64,000 nt of DNA from G963663775 sp963663775. GTDB lineage: Bacteria; Bacillota; Clostridia; Oscillospirales; Butyricicoccaceae. The stretch's first letter is position 1. Each line of letters begins with the position of its first letter. The position numbers and the translations under genes are program-made. The notes beneath the pieces were generated by a model, which did not search any database, was not told the DNA's origin, and saw nothing but the letters and a program-made list of their open reading frames with translations. Positions 32,154-40,332 of this stretch are shown here, in pieces. The stretch spans positions 744,001 through 808,000 of the forward strand of contig OY760624.1 of NCBI GenBank assembly GCA_963663775.1. The letters run 5' to 3'.

Positions 32154-32471
32154 CTATGCGTTCTTCTCATATATCACAGTCCCCCTTCCTGCAATCATGG
32201 AAGCGTAGCTTGCCGCGTCCTGCGTCAAATCTTCCCATTCCGCACTTGTATACAGCAGCAGCTGGAAGGGAATGGTTGCATCGATGCTCAAATACAGCTT
32301 GCACAGCAAGCCTTGCTTGTCTTCTTCGGATAGAATGATACAGATATTCACAGATTTTAATTTCTGCGTGCAGCTTACGTACTTTTCTCCATATTGCAGC
32401 ACCTTTATAGGCTTACAATACTGCAAAACACCCTCTAGAATCTCCTGCGCTTCTTCCAAAAGCTCTTTCAT
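32154..32471 (-). CDS. degenerate minimal nucleotidyltransferase (MNT)-like protein
   Basis: A 105-residue protein whose pattern follows small MNT proteins: an N-terminal helix, a strand corresponding to the catalytic loop (VLQYGEKYVSCTQ), a core strand SVNICIILSEEDKQG, a strand with PFQLLLYTSAEWEDL, and the end IAGRGTVIYEKNA. The GSxARG motif and the two catalytic Asp residues of active MNTs are missing. It probably keeps only the partner-binding role for the HEPN protein encoded next to it. AGGAG-type site before the ATG. The assignment rests on pattern and on pairing, hence moderate confidence. Confidence 0.6.
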   Translation of the reverse strand: MKELLEEAQEILEGVLQYCKPIKVLQYGEKYVSCTQKLKSVNICIILSEEDKQGLLCKLYLSIDATIPFQLLLYTSAEWEDLTQDAASYASMIAGRGTVIYEKNA

Positions 32472-32509
32472 CTCGCATCGCTCCTTTATCAGACAGCTTC
32501 TCTCTGCTT

Positions 32510-33226
32510 TTAATACTCTGCCAGCTTCACCGCTGCTTCAAATTTGACAGCACCATCTGCGTGCCCAAATACATACTGCATACCCGCTGCGTCTGTCCCT
32601 ACCGAAAGCTGAATTTCCTCCCCGCAGACACATTCCGCCAGATAATTGACCTGAATCTCTCGTATAAACCGATGCTGCATCCGTTCAAACTCCAAGCCGT
32701 CTGCGATGATGTCCACAATGCGCACATTGTTCAAATGCCCGTTGCGGTCCAAATCGCTGTACCGCACCCGATGCACATGATGCAGGGTGGTCGCATCACA
32801 GGCAAGCTTGCCCGGAATCTCATAGTCCTTGCCCAGCATCGGCAATTCCGCCGTCACAGCGAAGCTTTTGGGGCGCACCATATGATGCGTCTGCGGATCC
32901 AGCATCACCCAGCTGGAGCGACCACGCACCACCAATTCTTCCCCCACAAAAATAGAGAACACACGACACCAGTTGATGCCACGCAGTCCATCAAACGTGG
33001 TCTGCAAGCGCAATGTTTCCTCTGCATAGAGCGGGCGCATTTGCTGCACCTGCATGCGGGACAGCACCCAAAGCACCCCCAACGTGTCCTTATCCACGCC
33101 CATTTGCAGCCCATGGCTTGTGGCAATCTCCTGCATCAAATCGAATGCCGCCGACGGGCGTGCAATGCCGTGATTGTCAATGTGATTGAAGTTGAGCATA
33201 CGCTGCTCTGCAAATATCAGTTCCAT
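32510..33226 (-). CDS. acyl-ACP thioesterase
   Basis: A 238-residue double hot-dog protein of the FatA/FatB-like bacterial family that releases fatty acids from acyl carrier protein. The N-terminal half carries EIATSHGLQMG and VLSRMQVQ; the second half has SDLDRNGHLNNVRIVDI, in which the Asn-His pair corresponds to the catalytic residues of plant and bacterial enzymes. The Glu/Cys partner lies further on (NYLAECVCGE). The gene is leftward and followed within 40 nt by the MNT/HEPN pair, with which it may share a transcript. Confidence 0.9.
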   Translation of the reverse strand: MELIFAEQRMLNFNHIDNHGIARPSAAFDLMQEIATSHGLQMGVDKDTLGVLWVLSRMQVQQMRPLYAEETLRLQTTFDGLRGINWCRVFSIFVGEELVVRGRSSWVMLDPQTHHMVRPKSFAVTAELPMLGKDYEIPGKLACDATTLHHVHRVRYSDLDRNGHLNNVRIVDIIADGLEFERMQHRFIREIQVNYLAECVCGEEIQLSVGTDAAGMQYVFGHADGAVKFEAAVKLAEY

Positions 33227-33315
33227 GAAACATCCTTCTTTTGGTCAACATTGTCGAACCTGTATTCATAACGCCGAACAACTGTATTGATGAACACAGG
33301 TTCTTATCCTCTGCT

Positions 33316-34620
33316 TTATCGAATCACCGATGTGAAAAACAGCAGCAGCGTTTGCAGATAGCCGATGGACTGTGTGCCGATTTGCTGTGCGTCTTCTGCC
33401 GTGACAGTGTCCGTACCCACCGGCTGTGCTGCATAATAGCTGCTCACAGCACTCGACAGTCCTGCTACAGACTGCAGCGACCCATATCGGAAATACACCT
33501 GCCCGCTGACCGCCTGTCGGTTCTGACAATACTGCAGATGCTTCACAATCTCTGTGCTGCCCTGCCAAACGGCGCCCTGCTCTGCATCATCACATTTATA
33601 TGCGGCTTCTCCGATATATAGTTTCACATCGCTGCCGCTGACCGCATTAGACCACCAATCCACCAGCGTTGCATAGTCCGCCGCCGGATGTCCAATCTGC
33701 CAATAAATCTGCGGCACGATATAATCAATGCAGCCCTCTTGAATCCAACCCAAGCTGTCCGCATAACATGCATAATAGGACTCATACCCGCCGTTGGTGT
33801 TACTGCCGCGGGAATTATTGCTTTTGTTTGCCCACACACCTGCCGGACTGATGCCAAACGCCAAATCCGCATTTTTGGTATGCACCGCCTGATTGACCGC
33901 CCGCACCAGCAGATTGACATTTTCTCGACGCCAATCTCCAATATTGCTGTAGCCTGCACCATATGCCGCATAAGATGCCGCATCATCAAAATCTGTGCCC
34001 GGATAAAAATAATCGTCCATGTGAATGCCATCCACCGCATAGTGATCCAAAATTTCCTGCACGCCATCCACAACCAGCTGGCGCACCTGCGGAATGCCGG
34101 GGTCATAATAATAGTTGCCGTCTGTGTATTGCTTTACCCATTCCGGATGCAGTTTGGCAGGGTTTGTTGCCGCCAAAGCGTTCCATTCTGCGGCTTTCTG
34201 CTTCGTAATGCGATAGGGGTTAATCCATGCGTGCAGCTCCAATCCACGTGCATGCGCACCGTCAATCCAATACGTCAGTGGGTCAAAGCCATCCGCAGGT
34301 GCTGTGCCCTGTGTGCCGGTCAAATACGCACTCCACGGAAAAATGTCCGATGCGTACAGCGCATCCGAAGAAGGACGTACCTGCAAAAAAACCGCATTCA
34401 GCCCCATGGCTGCCGCACCGTCCAAAATGCTGTCTGCCTCTGCTTTTAAAGTAGCCGCATTGGTCGTTTCCTTTGTCGGATAATCCAAATTATACACCGA
34501 CGCCACCCATACCCCGCGCATCTGCTCCTCTGTCGGGACGATGGATGCCGCAAACGTGGTCAACGACATTGAAATTATCAGCAAAATTGTTAAAAACGCC
34601 GTATACACTCGTTGTTTCAT
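33316..34620 (-). CDS. secreted GHL10-family glycosidase (DigH/YngK-like)
   Basis: A 434-residue protein with an N-terminal signal peptide (MKQRVYTAFLTILLIISM then LTTFAAS; cleavage after TFA). The catalytic barrel has RGVWVASVYNLDYP, FLQVRPSSDALY, ELHAWINPYRI, DGIHMDDYFYPG and GISPAGVW. These are the marks of glycoside-hydrolase-like 10 proteins, whose best-known member, DigH of E. coli, cuts denuded peptidoglycan glycan strands. The C-terminal tail ends hydrophobic (YLQTLLLFFTSVIR) with no sorting motif. Role in cell-wall turnover is inferred from the family. Confidence 0.92.
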   Translation of the reverse strand: MKQRVYTAFLTILLIISMSLTTFAASIVPTEEQMRGVWVASVYNLDYPTKETTNAATLKAEADSILDGAAAMGLNAVFLQVRPSSDALYASDIFPWSAYLTGTQGTAPADGFDPLTYWIDGAHARGLELHAWINPYRITKQKAAEWNALAATNPAKLHPEWVKQYTDGNYYYDPGIPQVRQLVVDGVQEILDHYAVDGIHMDDYFYPGTDFDDAASYAAYGAGYSNIGDWRRENVNLLVRAVNQAVHTKNADLAFGISPAGVWANKSNNSRGSNTNGGYESYYACYADSLGWIQEGCIDYIVPQIYWQIGHPAADYATLVDWWSNAVSGSDVKLYIGEAAYKCDDAEQGAVWQGSTEIVKHLQYCQNRQAVSGQVYFRYGSLQSVAGLSSAVSSYYAAQPVGTDTVTAEDAQQIGTQSIGYLQTLLLFFTSVIR

Positions 34621-34723
34621 GCAAAAACCTCACCATATCTCGTTGCTTGTGTGTCCCGTGCCCTTGGGCACGCCTGCTTCCTTAATATCGTACCATTATT
34701 GGTGCGTTTTTACAAGTAGGGGA

Positions 34724-34752
34724 TTGACAACAGCGGTGAAAAAACGTAATCT
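34724..34752 (+). promoter_or_regulatory. promoter of pdxY and the ComFB-like gene
   Basis: -35 TTGACA (34724-34729), 17-bp spacer, -10 TAATCT (34747-34752). Confidence 0.7.
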
Positions 34753-34841
34753 ATATTTAAGTATATTTTACAATCTGAAAAATTTTGATTTCGCTCGTGT
34801 CCCATTTCGTTGTTCCGCTCGCAAATGAAGGAGTCCGCATC

Positions 34842-35702
34842 ATGACATCTCCCCATCAAAAAAAAATTTTGGCACTGCATGACCTTTCCGGTTTTGGGCG
34901 TTCCTCCTTGGTGCCCATCATCTCAACGCTGTCGGTCATGGGGCATCAATGCGTTCCGCTTCCCACAGCGGTTTTTTCCACCCACACGGCGATTGCCGGA
35001 TATGTTGTGCGTGATTTGACAGAAGATTTACTGCCTTCTATCGAGCAATATGCGCAGCTTTCGCTGCAATTTGATGCCATTTATTCTGGCTTTGTTGGCT
35101 CTGAGCGACAAATTCATTGCATCACACAGTCCATCCATCGTCTTGGCAGGTCTGACGGCTTGGTGCTTGTGGACCCTGTCATGGGGGACAACGGCTCCAT
35201 CTACGAAACCTACACTGCAAAAATGTGCAGTGGCATGCAGGAATTATGCGCACTTGCCGATATTATCACCCCCAATTTGACCGAAGCCGCCATTTTGCTG
35301 GGCTATGCCCCCACTGACGTGCCCCACTCCCCTGCGGAAACGGCGCAATGGGCACGCACCCTCGAGCAGCGCTATCAGGCAAAGGTGGTGCTGACCGGTG
35401 TAAACGGCGGCAGTGATACCGTTGGGGTGCTGTGCTGCGAACAAGGTCAGCTTGCTTTTTTTGAGCATGCACGCATCGCAGAATATTATCCAGGCACAGG
35501 CGATTTATTTGCTTCGGTGCTGCTTGGCGATTTATTGCGGGGCACGGCTTTGCCCGATGCCTGTAAAACAGCGGCATACTTTGTGCGGGACTGCATCCGT
35601 CACACCGCAGCACTGCAAACCGACCACATGCACGGCGTGCAGTTTGAATCTCTGCTCGGAAATCTGCTTCCGCACGGCGCCATCGACCAAACAACTTCAT
35701 AA
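34842..35702 (+). CDS. pdxY: pyridoxamine/pyridoxal kinase
   Basis: A ribokinase-fold kinase of 286 residues that phosphorylates B6 vitamers in salvage. It begins ILALHDLSGFGRSSLVPIIS, has DPVMGDNGSIYETY, TPNLTEAAILLG and the anion-hole motif YYPGTGDLFASVLLG in which Asp is the catalytic base. The ATG at 34842 is preceded by GAAGGAG. A second gene follows after 72 nt with no terminator between them, so they may be co-transcribed. Confidence 0.94.
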   Translation: MTSPHQKKILALHDLSGFGRSSLVPIISTLSVMGHQCVPLPTAVFSTHTAIAGYVVRDLTEDLLPSIEQYAQLSLQFDAIYSGFVGSERQIHCITQSIHRLGRSDGLVLVDPVMGDNGSIYETYTAKMCSGMQELCALADIITPNLTEAAILLGYAPTDVPHSPAETAQWARTLEQRYQAKVVLTGVNGGSDTVGVLCCEQGQLAFFEHARIAEYYPGTGDLFASVLLGDLLRGTALPDACKTAAYFVRDCIRHTAALQTDHMHGVQFESLLGNLLPHGAIDQTTS

Positions 35703-35774
35703 CGCAGTGCATTTCGCCGCCGTTATTTTTTTATGGAGCAGCCGTCTTTGCTCCCGACAAAAGGAAGGTTCATT

Positions 35775-36077
35775 ATGAAACAAAACTCCTACACCAATGC
35801 GACCGAAGTTTTGGTGGAACAGCGTGTTGACAAACTCATGAAGTTGGTCGATTGCTGCCTTTGCGCCCAATGCCGTGCAGATGTCATTTGCATCGCACTC
35901 AATCACCTGCCTGTGTGCTATGTTTCCTCTCATACAGGTCTGCTATACAGCAAATTACATGCACTCGACCAGCAAATGTCGGCTGATGTCACCATACAAA
36001 TCGTTTCTGCCGCACAGTTTGTCAAAGCACATCCACACCACAAAAACTGCAAAGACCTCTCTTCACAAACCAGCTGA
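35775..36077 (+). CDS. ComFB-family protein
   Basis: A 100-residue protein with the late-competence ComFB pattern: EVLVEQRVDKLMKLVDCCLC then CRADVICIALNHLPVCYV. The Cys residues (CCLCAQC) match the zinc-binding Cys of the family, several members of which bind c-di-GMP or c-di-AMP. The ATG at 35775 follows AAGGAAGG. No other competence gene is near. The PAS-GGDEF-EAL protein about 4 kb away shows that c-di-GMP is used by this cell, but a link is only speculative. Confidence 0.85.
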   Translation: MKQNSYTNATEVLVEQRVDKLMKLVDCCLCAQCRADVICIALNHLPVCYVSSHTGLLYSKLHALDQQMSADVTIQIVSAAQFVKAHPHHKNCKDLSSQTS

Positions 36078-36097
36078 GCCCCCACCCTATGTTTTTT

Positions 36098-36133
36098 AAA
36101 CGCGGTGTCTATCTCGATAGATACTGCGTTTTT
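36098..36133 (+). terminator. terminator after the ComFB-like gene
   Basis: Stem from 36098-36103 (AAACGC) and GTCTATC inward, pairing with GATAGATAC and GCGTTTTT (36126-36133), ending in U residues. Confidence 0.85.
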
Positions 36134-36253
36134 ATACACCTATTCTGCAAATGCGTGCGAAAAAATCGCAATTTTTCAAAAATACTTTTCTATTTATGTC
36201 ATAAGGCACGGTCAATTTGGCTACACTACTGCATATAGAAGGAGGCATTGCAT

Positions 36254-36445
36254 ATGCATTATCCCAAAAATTTTCCGAAGTATGATGACATCTGGCATAT
36301 TGACTCCACTGCGGTTTCCAAAAAAGCGCCGGCAAGCCTTGTGCGGGAGCGCATGGGTGACCCCGATGCCACAGCCTATACCGAAATGTATTGCGAACCC
36401 ACCAATGCCATTGAAAAACCAGACCCATTCGAATACAAACGCTAA
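36254..36445 (+). CDS. 63-residue protein of unknown function
   Basis: Small hydrophilic protein (MHYPKNFPKYDDIWHID...PDPFEYKR), rich in Pro, Asp and Tyr, with one Cys and no membrane or signal segment. GGAGG (36241-36245) lies 8 nt before the ATG, and a strong hairpin terminator starts 6 nt after the stop codon, so it looks like a genuine single-gene unit. I do not recognise the family. Confidence 0.65.
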   Translation: MHYPKNFPKYDDIWHIDSTAVSKKAPASLVRERMGDPDATAYTEMYCEPTNAIEKPDPFEYKR

Positions 36446-36451
36446 CAAAAC

Positions 36452-36505
36452 ACTGCATCCCCTTGCTGTCTTTCAAAACAACAAGGGGATGCAGTATCAT
36501 TTTTA
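36452..36505. terminator. terminator between the small gene and the polyferredoxin gene
   Basis: Perfect 14-bp stem ACTGCATCCCCTTG and complement (36452-36465 with 36482-36495), followed by a U-rich stretch rightwards; it may also stop the convergent gene. Confidence 0.88.
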
Positions 36506-36524
36506 TGGCAATTTTTGATTTCTC

Positions 36525-37205
36525 TCAGCTAACCTTTTCCTCCTCGGTCGACTGTAAATCAAACACATTGTATCCAATGGCATCCTTAGGGCATGCCTGC
36601 GTGCATTTACCGCACTGGATGCAGTCCGGATGGCTCAAATGCCCTTCCTTAAAGTCATATGGCTTGACGCTCAGCGGACATTTCTTTTCACAGATTTTGC
36701 AGGATACACAGTCCGAGGAAATTTGCAGCACATTCTTGGGCTTTCTGAATTTGGATACCACTGCGGCAAGCGTGCCCATCGGACAAAAATTGCACCAGGT
36801 TCTGTGATTGAAAAAGAGGGAAAGCACAATGCCCACGATGGTGGTGGCAACAATCATGCGATAAAACACCATGCCAATGCCATACAAATCGCCCCAGTGC
36901 GCACGCACACCGGAAATGAACACGGTCATCATAAAGACAAGCACCACCGCACGAAACCCTCTGGACTTCAGCACCTTGGGCACCTTTTTGTGGTTGCTGA
37001 ACTTTGCTACAACATTGTCATAAAAGCTGCCCCGAGGACAGAGATTTCCGCACCAGAATCTTCCTCGAAATGCCGCCACCACGACAGGTGCCAGCATACA
37101 AATCAATGCCGCTGAGGCAAAGCGAAGGTCAAACAATCCCAAAATCACAAAGGCTATCAGCAGCACAAAGGAATACTTCTTCCAGAGCTTCAAAAAATTT
37201 TTCAT
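36525..37205 (-). CDS. membrane-bound 4Fe-4S polyferredoxin (NapH/NosR-like)
   Basis: A 226-residue protein with about four membrane helices and two cytosolic CxxxCP motifs (WCGNLCPRG and WCNFCPMG) that mark the NapH/NosR/RnfA-type electron-transfer membrane family, followed by a soluble tail with two 4Fe-4S motifs (CVSCKICEKKCP, CIQCGKCTQACP). It probably moves electrons between ferredoxin or quinone-like carriers and a partner at the membrane. No partner oxidoreductase is adjacent; it lies beside a two-component system read in the same direction. Confidence 0.88.
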   Translation of the reverse strand: MKNFLKLWKKYSFVLLIAFVILGLFDLRFASAALICMLAPVVVAAFRGRFWCGNLCPRGSFYDNVVAKFSNHKKVPKVLKSRGFRAVVLVFMMTVFISGVRAHWGDLYGIGMVFYRMIVATTIVGIVLSLFFNHRTWCNFCPMGTLAAVVSKFRKPKNVLQISSDCVSCKICEKKCPLSVKPYDFKEGHLSHPDCIQCGKCTQACPKDAIGYNVFDLQSTEEEKVS

Positions 37206-37333
37206 CGTATCTTCTCCTACGTATTAAATGGATGTACTGTGCACGACATGAATCCATTATATTGGTTTTCGTAGGATTTTATCCGTAACTTTATCACAAA
37301 GGAAGCAGACTTTCTCTGTCGATTGTCACAAAA

Positions 37334-38818
37334 CTAATCTGCCGCAACGTTTGCTTCTGCGTCTTCGCACTGCAACTGAAAGATAAAACTGGTCTTTTCA
37401 TAGGGAACACTGTTTGCGGTGAGTTGGATGCCATGCCGCTGGGCAATCTGTTGGGCAATGGCAAGCCCCAGTCCCGTGCCTTTGCTGTTGCGGGCATCCG
37501 AGGTTTTGTAAAATCGTTCAAAGATGTGGGGCAAATCTTCTGCCACAATGCCAACCCCAAAATCGCTGATTGCAATCATGCAGCCGTCTTTCCTGCGCTC
37601 TGCGGTGACTTCTATCCGCTGTCCCTCGCCCGAAAACTTGACCGCATTATCCAACACCACCAAAAACATCTGCCGCAGGCGGCCATAATCCCCCGCCATC
37701 ACACACTGCCCCTCGCATCGATTGCACTGCACCTGCACTTGCTTTTGCAGCGCAATGGCACGAATGGACCGCATGGCATCAGACAAAACTTCCAACAGAT
37801 TAAGCGGTGCTTTTTGGGTGGCGTATTCCGGATTTTGCAAGCGGGAAAGCTCCAGCAAATCATTGACCATGCGCTCTAAGTGCATGCTTTCGTGCAGCAT
37901 TTCTGTGTGATATTCCCGCACCTTGTCGGTATCCGTGACAACCCCATCGCACAATGCTTCTAAGGAGCCACGAATCACCGTGACAGGCGTACGCAGTTCA
38001 TGCGAGATGTTGGAGATGTAATCCTTCCGCATCTGCTCCAACGCTTGGCTTTCCCTCTCTGCCAATGCCAGCTTTTGCGCCAAAACATCAATATGTGCTG
38101 CCAACGCACCGATTTCATCCGACTGCTCGACCTGCGTGCGTACATCATACACGCCATCCGCCAGCTGTGCGGTTGTTTTCTGCATTTTTTTCAGTGGCTC
38201 TGTGAATTTGCGAGAAAGAACAACGGCAACCAACAGCCCTAAGCACAGGGCAGCCGCAACGCTGATGAGCAAAATATGCAGCCGCATATCCATATATTCC
38301 TGCATATCTGCTAAATGGGTGTGCAGCAGCACCGCCGCCAAGACCGTGCCGTCCGCCGCATACACCGGCGCACCCACCGAAATGGACGGGCTGCCCAACA
38401 CACCGCTGAAGCTGTCGCTGAACGCCACCTGCCCTTGAAACACCTCCGACACCACGATGAGTGCGTCATCCGGCAGCTCTGCGTAGCGAATCTGCTCCAT
38501 TCCATTCCCCACATCAATGGTTTTGGCTTGTTCATCGACAATCCAAATATCGCTCATGGCAATTTCATCAATCAGCTTCAGATATGCCCCGTAGCCGCCG
38601 CCTTGTCCGTGCCCCATGCCATCGGACATGTGTGTGCCCTGCAAATAATTCGACAAGGTCGATGCAATGGTAGTCGCGCGCTTTTCCAAATCACTCTGGT
38701 ATAGCGCAACCGACTGACGGGCAAACAGCATGCAAAACAGTGCCCCCACCACCACTGCAAACAGCAGCAGCACTGCCGTGAAATACAGTATCAGCCGCTT
38801 GGTAATATTATGGTGCAT
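37334..38818 (-). CDS. sensor histidine kinase (HAMP type)
   Basis: A 494-residue membrane kinase: helix at about 9-30, an extracytoplasmic sensor of about 145 residues containing a Gly/His/Met-rich stretch (HMSDGMGHGQGGGYG), a second helix at about 177-200, HAMP domain, H-box ISNISHELRTPVTV, and the ATPase with N box LDNAVKF, G1 DFGVGI, F box FERFYK and G2 GTGLGLAIA. It overlaps the response regulator gene by 11 nt, so they form a cognate pair. The Met/His-rich sensor loop could bind metal, which is a guess. Confidence 0.94.
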   Translation of the reverse strand: MHHNITKRLILYFTAVLLLFAVVVGALFCMLFARQSVALYQSDLEKRATTIASTLSNYLQGTHMSDGMGHGQGGGYGAYLKLIDEIAMSDIWIVDEQAKTIDVGNGMEQIRYAELPDDALIVVSEVFQGQVAFSDSFSGVLGSPSISVGAPVYAADGTVLAAVLLHTHLADMQEYMDMRLHILLISVAAALCLGLLVAVVLSRKFTEPLKKMQKTTAQLADGVYDVRTQVEQSDEIGALAAHIDVLAQKLALAERESQALEQMRKDYISNISHELRTPVTVIRGSLEALCDGVVTDTDKVREYHTEMLHESMHLERMVNDLLELSRLQNPEYATQKAPLNLLEVLSDAMRSIRAIALQKQVQVQCNRCEGQCVMAGDYGRLRQMFLVVLDNAVKFSGEGQRIEVTAERRKDGCMIAISDFGVGIVAEDLPHIFERFYKTSDARNSKGTGLGLAIAQQIAQRHGIQLTANSVPYEKTSFIFQLQCEDAEANVAAD

Positions 38819-39509
38819 GCTGCGTCACCTCAAATTTATATCCCATGCCCCAGATGGTGGTAATCTGCCAGTCTGGGTGTGAAAATTTATCTATTTTGGC
38901 ACGCAATCGCTTAATATGGGAATCTACCGTGCGATTGTCCCCAAAATAATCATATCCCCACACGGCATCCAGCAAATGGTCCCGTGTGAACACCCGCCCC
39001 TTGTTGGTTGCCATAATCCACAGCAGTTCAATCTCTTTTTTTGTCAACGGCAGCACCTGCTCGTCAATTGATGCGGTGAAATCATCCAGACAAATGACGA
39101 GATTACTATACACAAACCGCTTTTGCACACCTTCATTTTCCTGTGTGCGTTCCATGCGGCGCAGAATCGCACGCACTCTTGCCATCACTTCGCCCGGCGA
39201 AAATGGTTTGACGATGTAATCATCCGCCCCTATATCCAACCCCATGATGCGTTCAAAATCCTCACCCCGTGCGGTAATCATAATAATCGGCACAGAAGAC
39301 TGCCGCCGAATTTCCCGACAGACCTCAAACCCATCCTTCTTTGGCATCATCACATCGAGCAGCACCATATCAAAGTCCTGCTCTGCAAACAGCTGGATTG
39401 CCCGTTCTCCATCCTCTGCAACCGACACGGAAAACCCTTCCTTTTGCGCATAGTCACGCAGGACTGTAACAATCTGCCGATTGTCATCCGCAATCAAAAT
39501 ATGGGACAT
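38808..39509 (-). CDS. OmpR/PhoB-family response regulator
   Basis: A 233-residue two-domain regulator. The receiver domain has the acidic pair in ILIADDNRQ, the phospho-acceptor Asp in VLLDVMMPKKDG, and Thr/Lys in ITARG and IVKPFSPGE. The C-terminal winged-helix domain ends with RTVDSHIKRLRAKI and WGMGYKF. It is first in the two-gene unit with the kinase. The secreted DUF2680 gene, divergent and 200 nt away, is a natural target. Confidence 0.96.
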   Translation of the reverse strand: MSHILIADDNRQIVTVLRDYAQKEGFSVSVAEDGERAIQLFAEQDFDMVLLDVMMPKKDGFEVCREIRRQSSVPIIMITARGEDFERIMGLDIGADDYIVKPFSPGEVMARVRAILRRMERTQENEGVQKRFVYSNLVICLDDFTASIDEQVLPLTKKEIELLWIMATNKGRVFTRDHLLDAVWGYDYFGDNRTVDSHIKRLRAKIDKFSHPDWQITTIWGMGYKFEVTQHAP

Positions 39510-39625
39510 TTCTGCATCACCGTACCCTTTCTGTTCCTTTTGTTCAAACGATACACGAAGCTCATGTTTTTTCTATGGCGTACAGCAATAGTTTAACATA
39601 AAAATAGACAATCAAAAACATACTT

Positions 39626-39653
39626 TTGCCACAAGTTTTTCGTATGCTATAGA
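39626..39653 (+). promoter_or_regulatory. promoter of the secreted DUF2680 gene
   Basis: -35 TTGCCA (39626-39631), 16-bp spacer, extended -10 TGC-TATAGA (39648-39653). Confidence 0.65.
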
Positions 39654-39714
39654 CATCGAAAGGAAACACCCCTCCAAAACCAAATCAACCATCACACATA
39701 AGGAGACGATGATT

Positions 39715-40245
39715 ATGAAAACCAAGAAGCTATTTTTGATTTCTGCAGCAGTTCTGGCAGCCACCTCCCTGACCGCATTTGCCGCAGCCTATGCCACCCC
39801 GGCGGAGGCAGTTGCCGCACTGACCGGACGCACGGTTGACAGCGTTGTGGAAGAACGCACCGAAACCAACAAGACCTATGGCGAAATTGCCGCAGAAGCC
39901 GGCGTGTTGGACAGTTATCAGGACGAAATGCTGGAACTTAAAAAAGAGCGTCTGGACGAATTGGTGGCAGACGGCACCATCACGCAAGCACGTGCGGATG
40001 AAATTTTAGCGGCTCTGGAAGCGGCGCAAGACACCTGTGATGGCACCGGCGGCAGCCAAATCGGCAGAACCTATGGTGTCAGCTTCGGCGCAGGCAGCTG
40101 CGGCAGCGAAAATTGCGCACTTGGATATGGCGAAGGACTTGGCACGCATGCCGGCTCGGGCAACCGTCTGGGCGATGGCAGCGGTTTGGGGCAATCTGCC
40201 CGCAGTCAAGGCAGCGGCCTGCACGATGGTTCTTGTCTGGATTAA
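39715..40245 (+). CDS. secreted DUF2680 (YckD-like) protein with Gly/Ser-rich tail
   Basis: A 176-residue exported protein. A signal peptide spans about 1-23 (KLFLISAAVLAATSLTAFAAA). The mature N-terminal part (ALTGRTVDSVVEERTETNKT then LKKERLDELVADGTITQ) is the helical DUF2680 repeat seen in YckD-like proteins; the last 60 residues are low-complexity Gly/Ser-rich (GLGTHAGSGNRLGDGSGLG) with two Cys. The ATG at 39715 is preferred over 39709 because AGGAG (39701-39705) then lies 9 nt away. It is divergent from the two-component system. Function unknown; perhaps an envelope-stress or metal-responsive protein. Confidence 0.85.
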   Translation: MKTKKLFLISAAVLAATSLTAFAAAYATPAEAVAALTGRTVDSVVEERTETNKTYGEIAAEAGVLDSYQDEMLELKKERLDELVADGTITQARADEILAALEAAQDTCDGTGGSQIGRTYGVSFGAGSCGSENCALGYGEGLGTHAGSGNRLGDGSGLGQSARSQGSGLHDGSCLD

Positions 40246-40279
40246 CCCCTTTCCAACCCTATCTTTCTGCAAAAACAGC

Positions 40280-40322
40280 AAACGCCTTTCCTGTGGGCAT
40301 TCCGCAGGAAAGGCGTTTGTTT
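40280..40322. terminator. bidirectional terminator
   Basis: Perfect 14-bp stem AAACGCCTTTCCTG and complement (40280-40293 with 40305-40318) with flanking A and U residues, between convergent genes. Confidence 0.9.
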
Positions 40323-40332
40323 GCCGTGTTCT

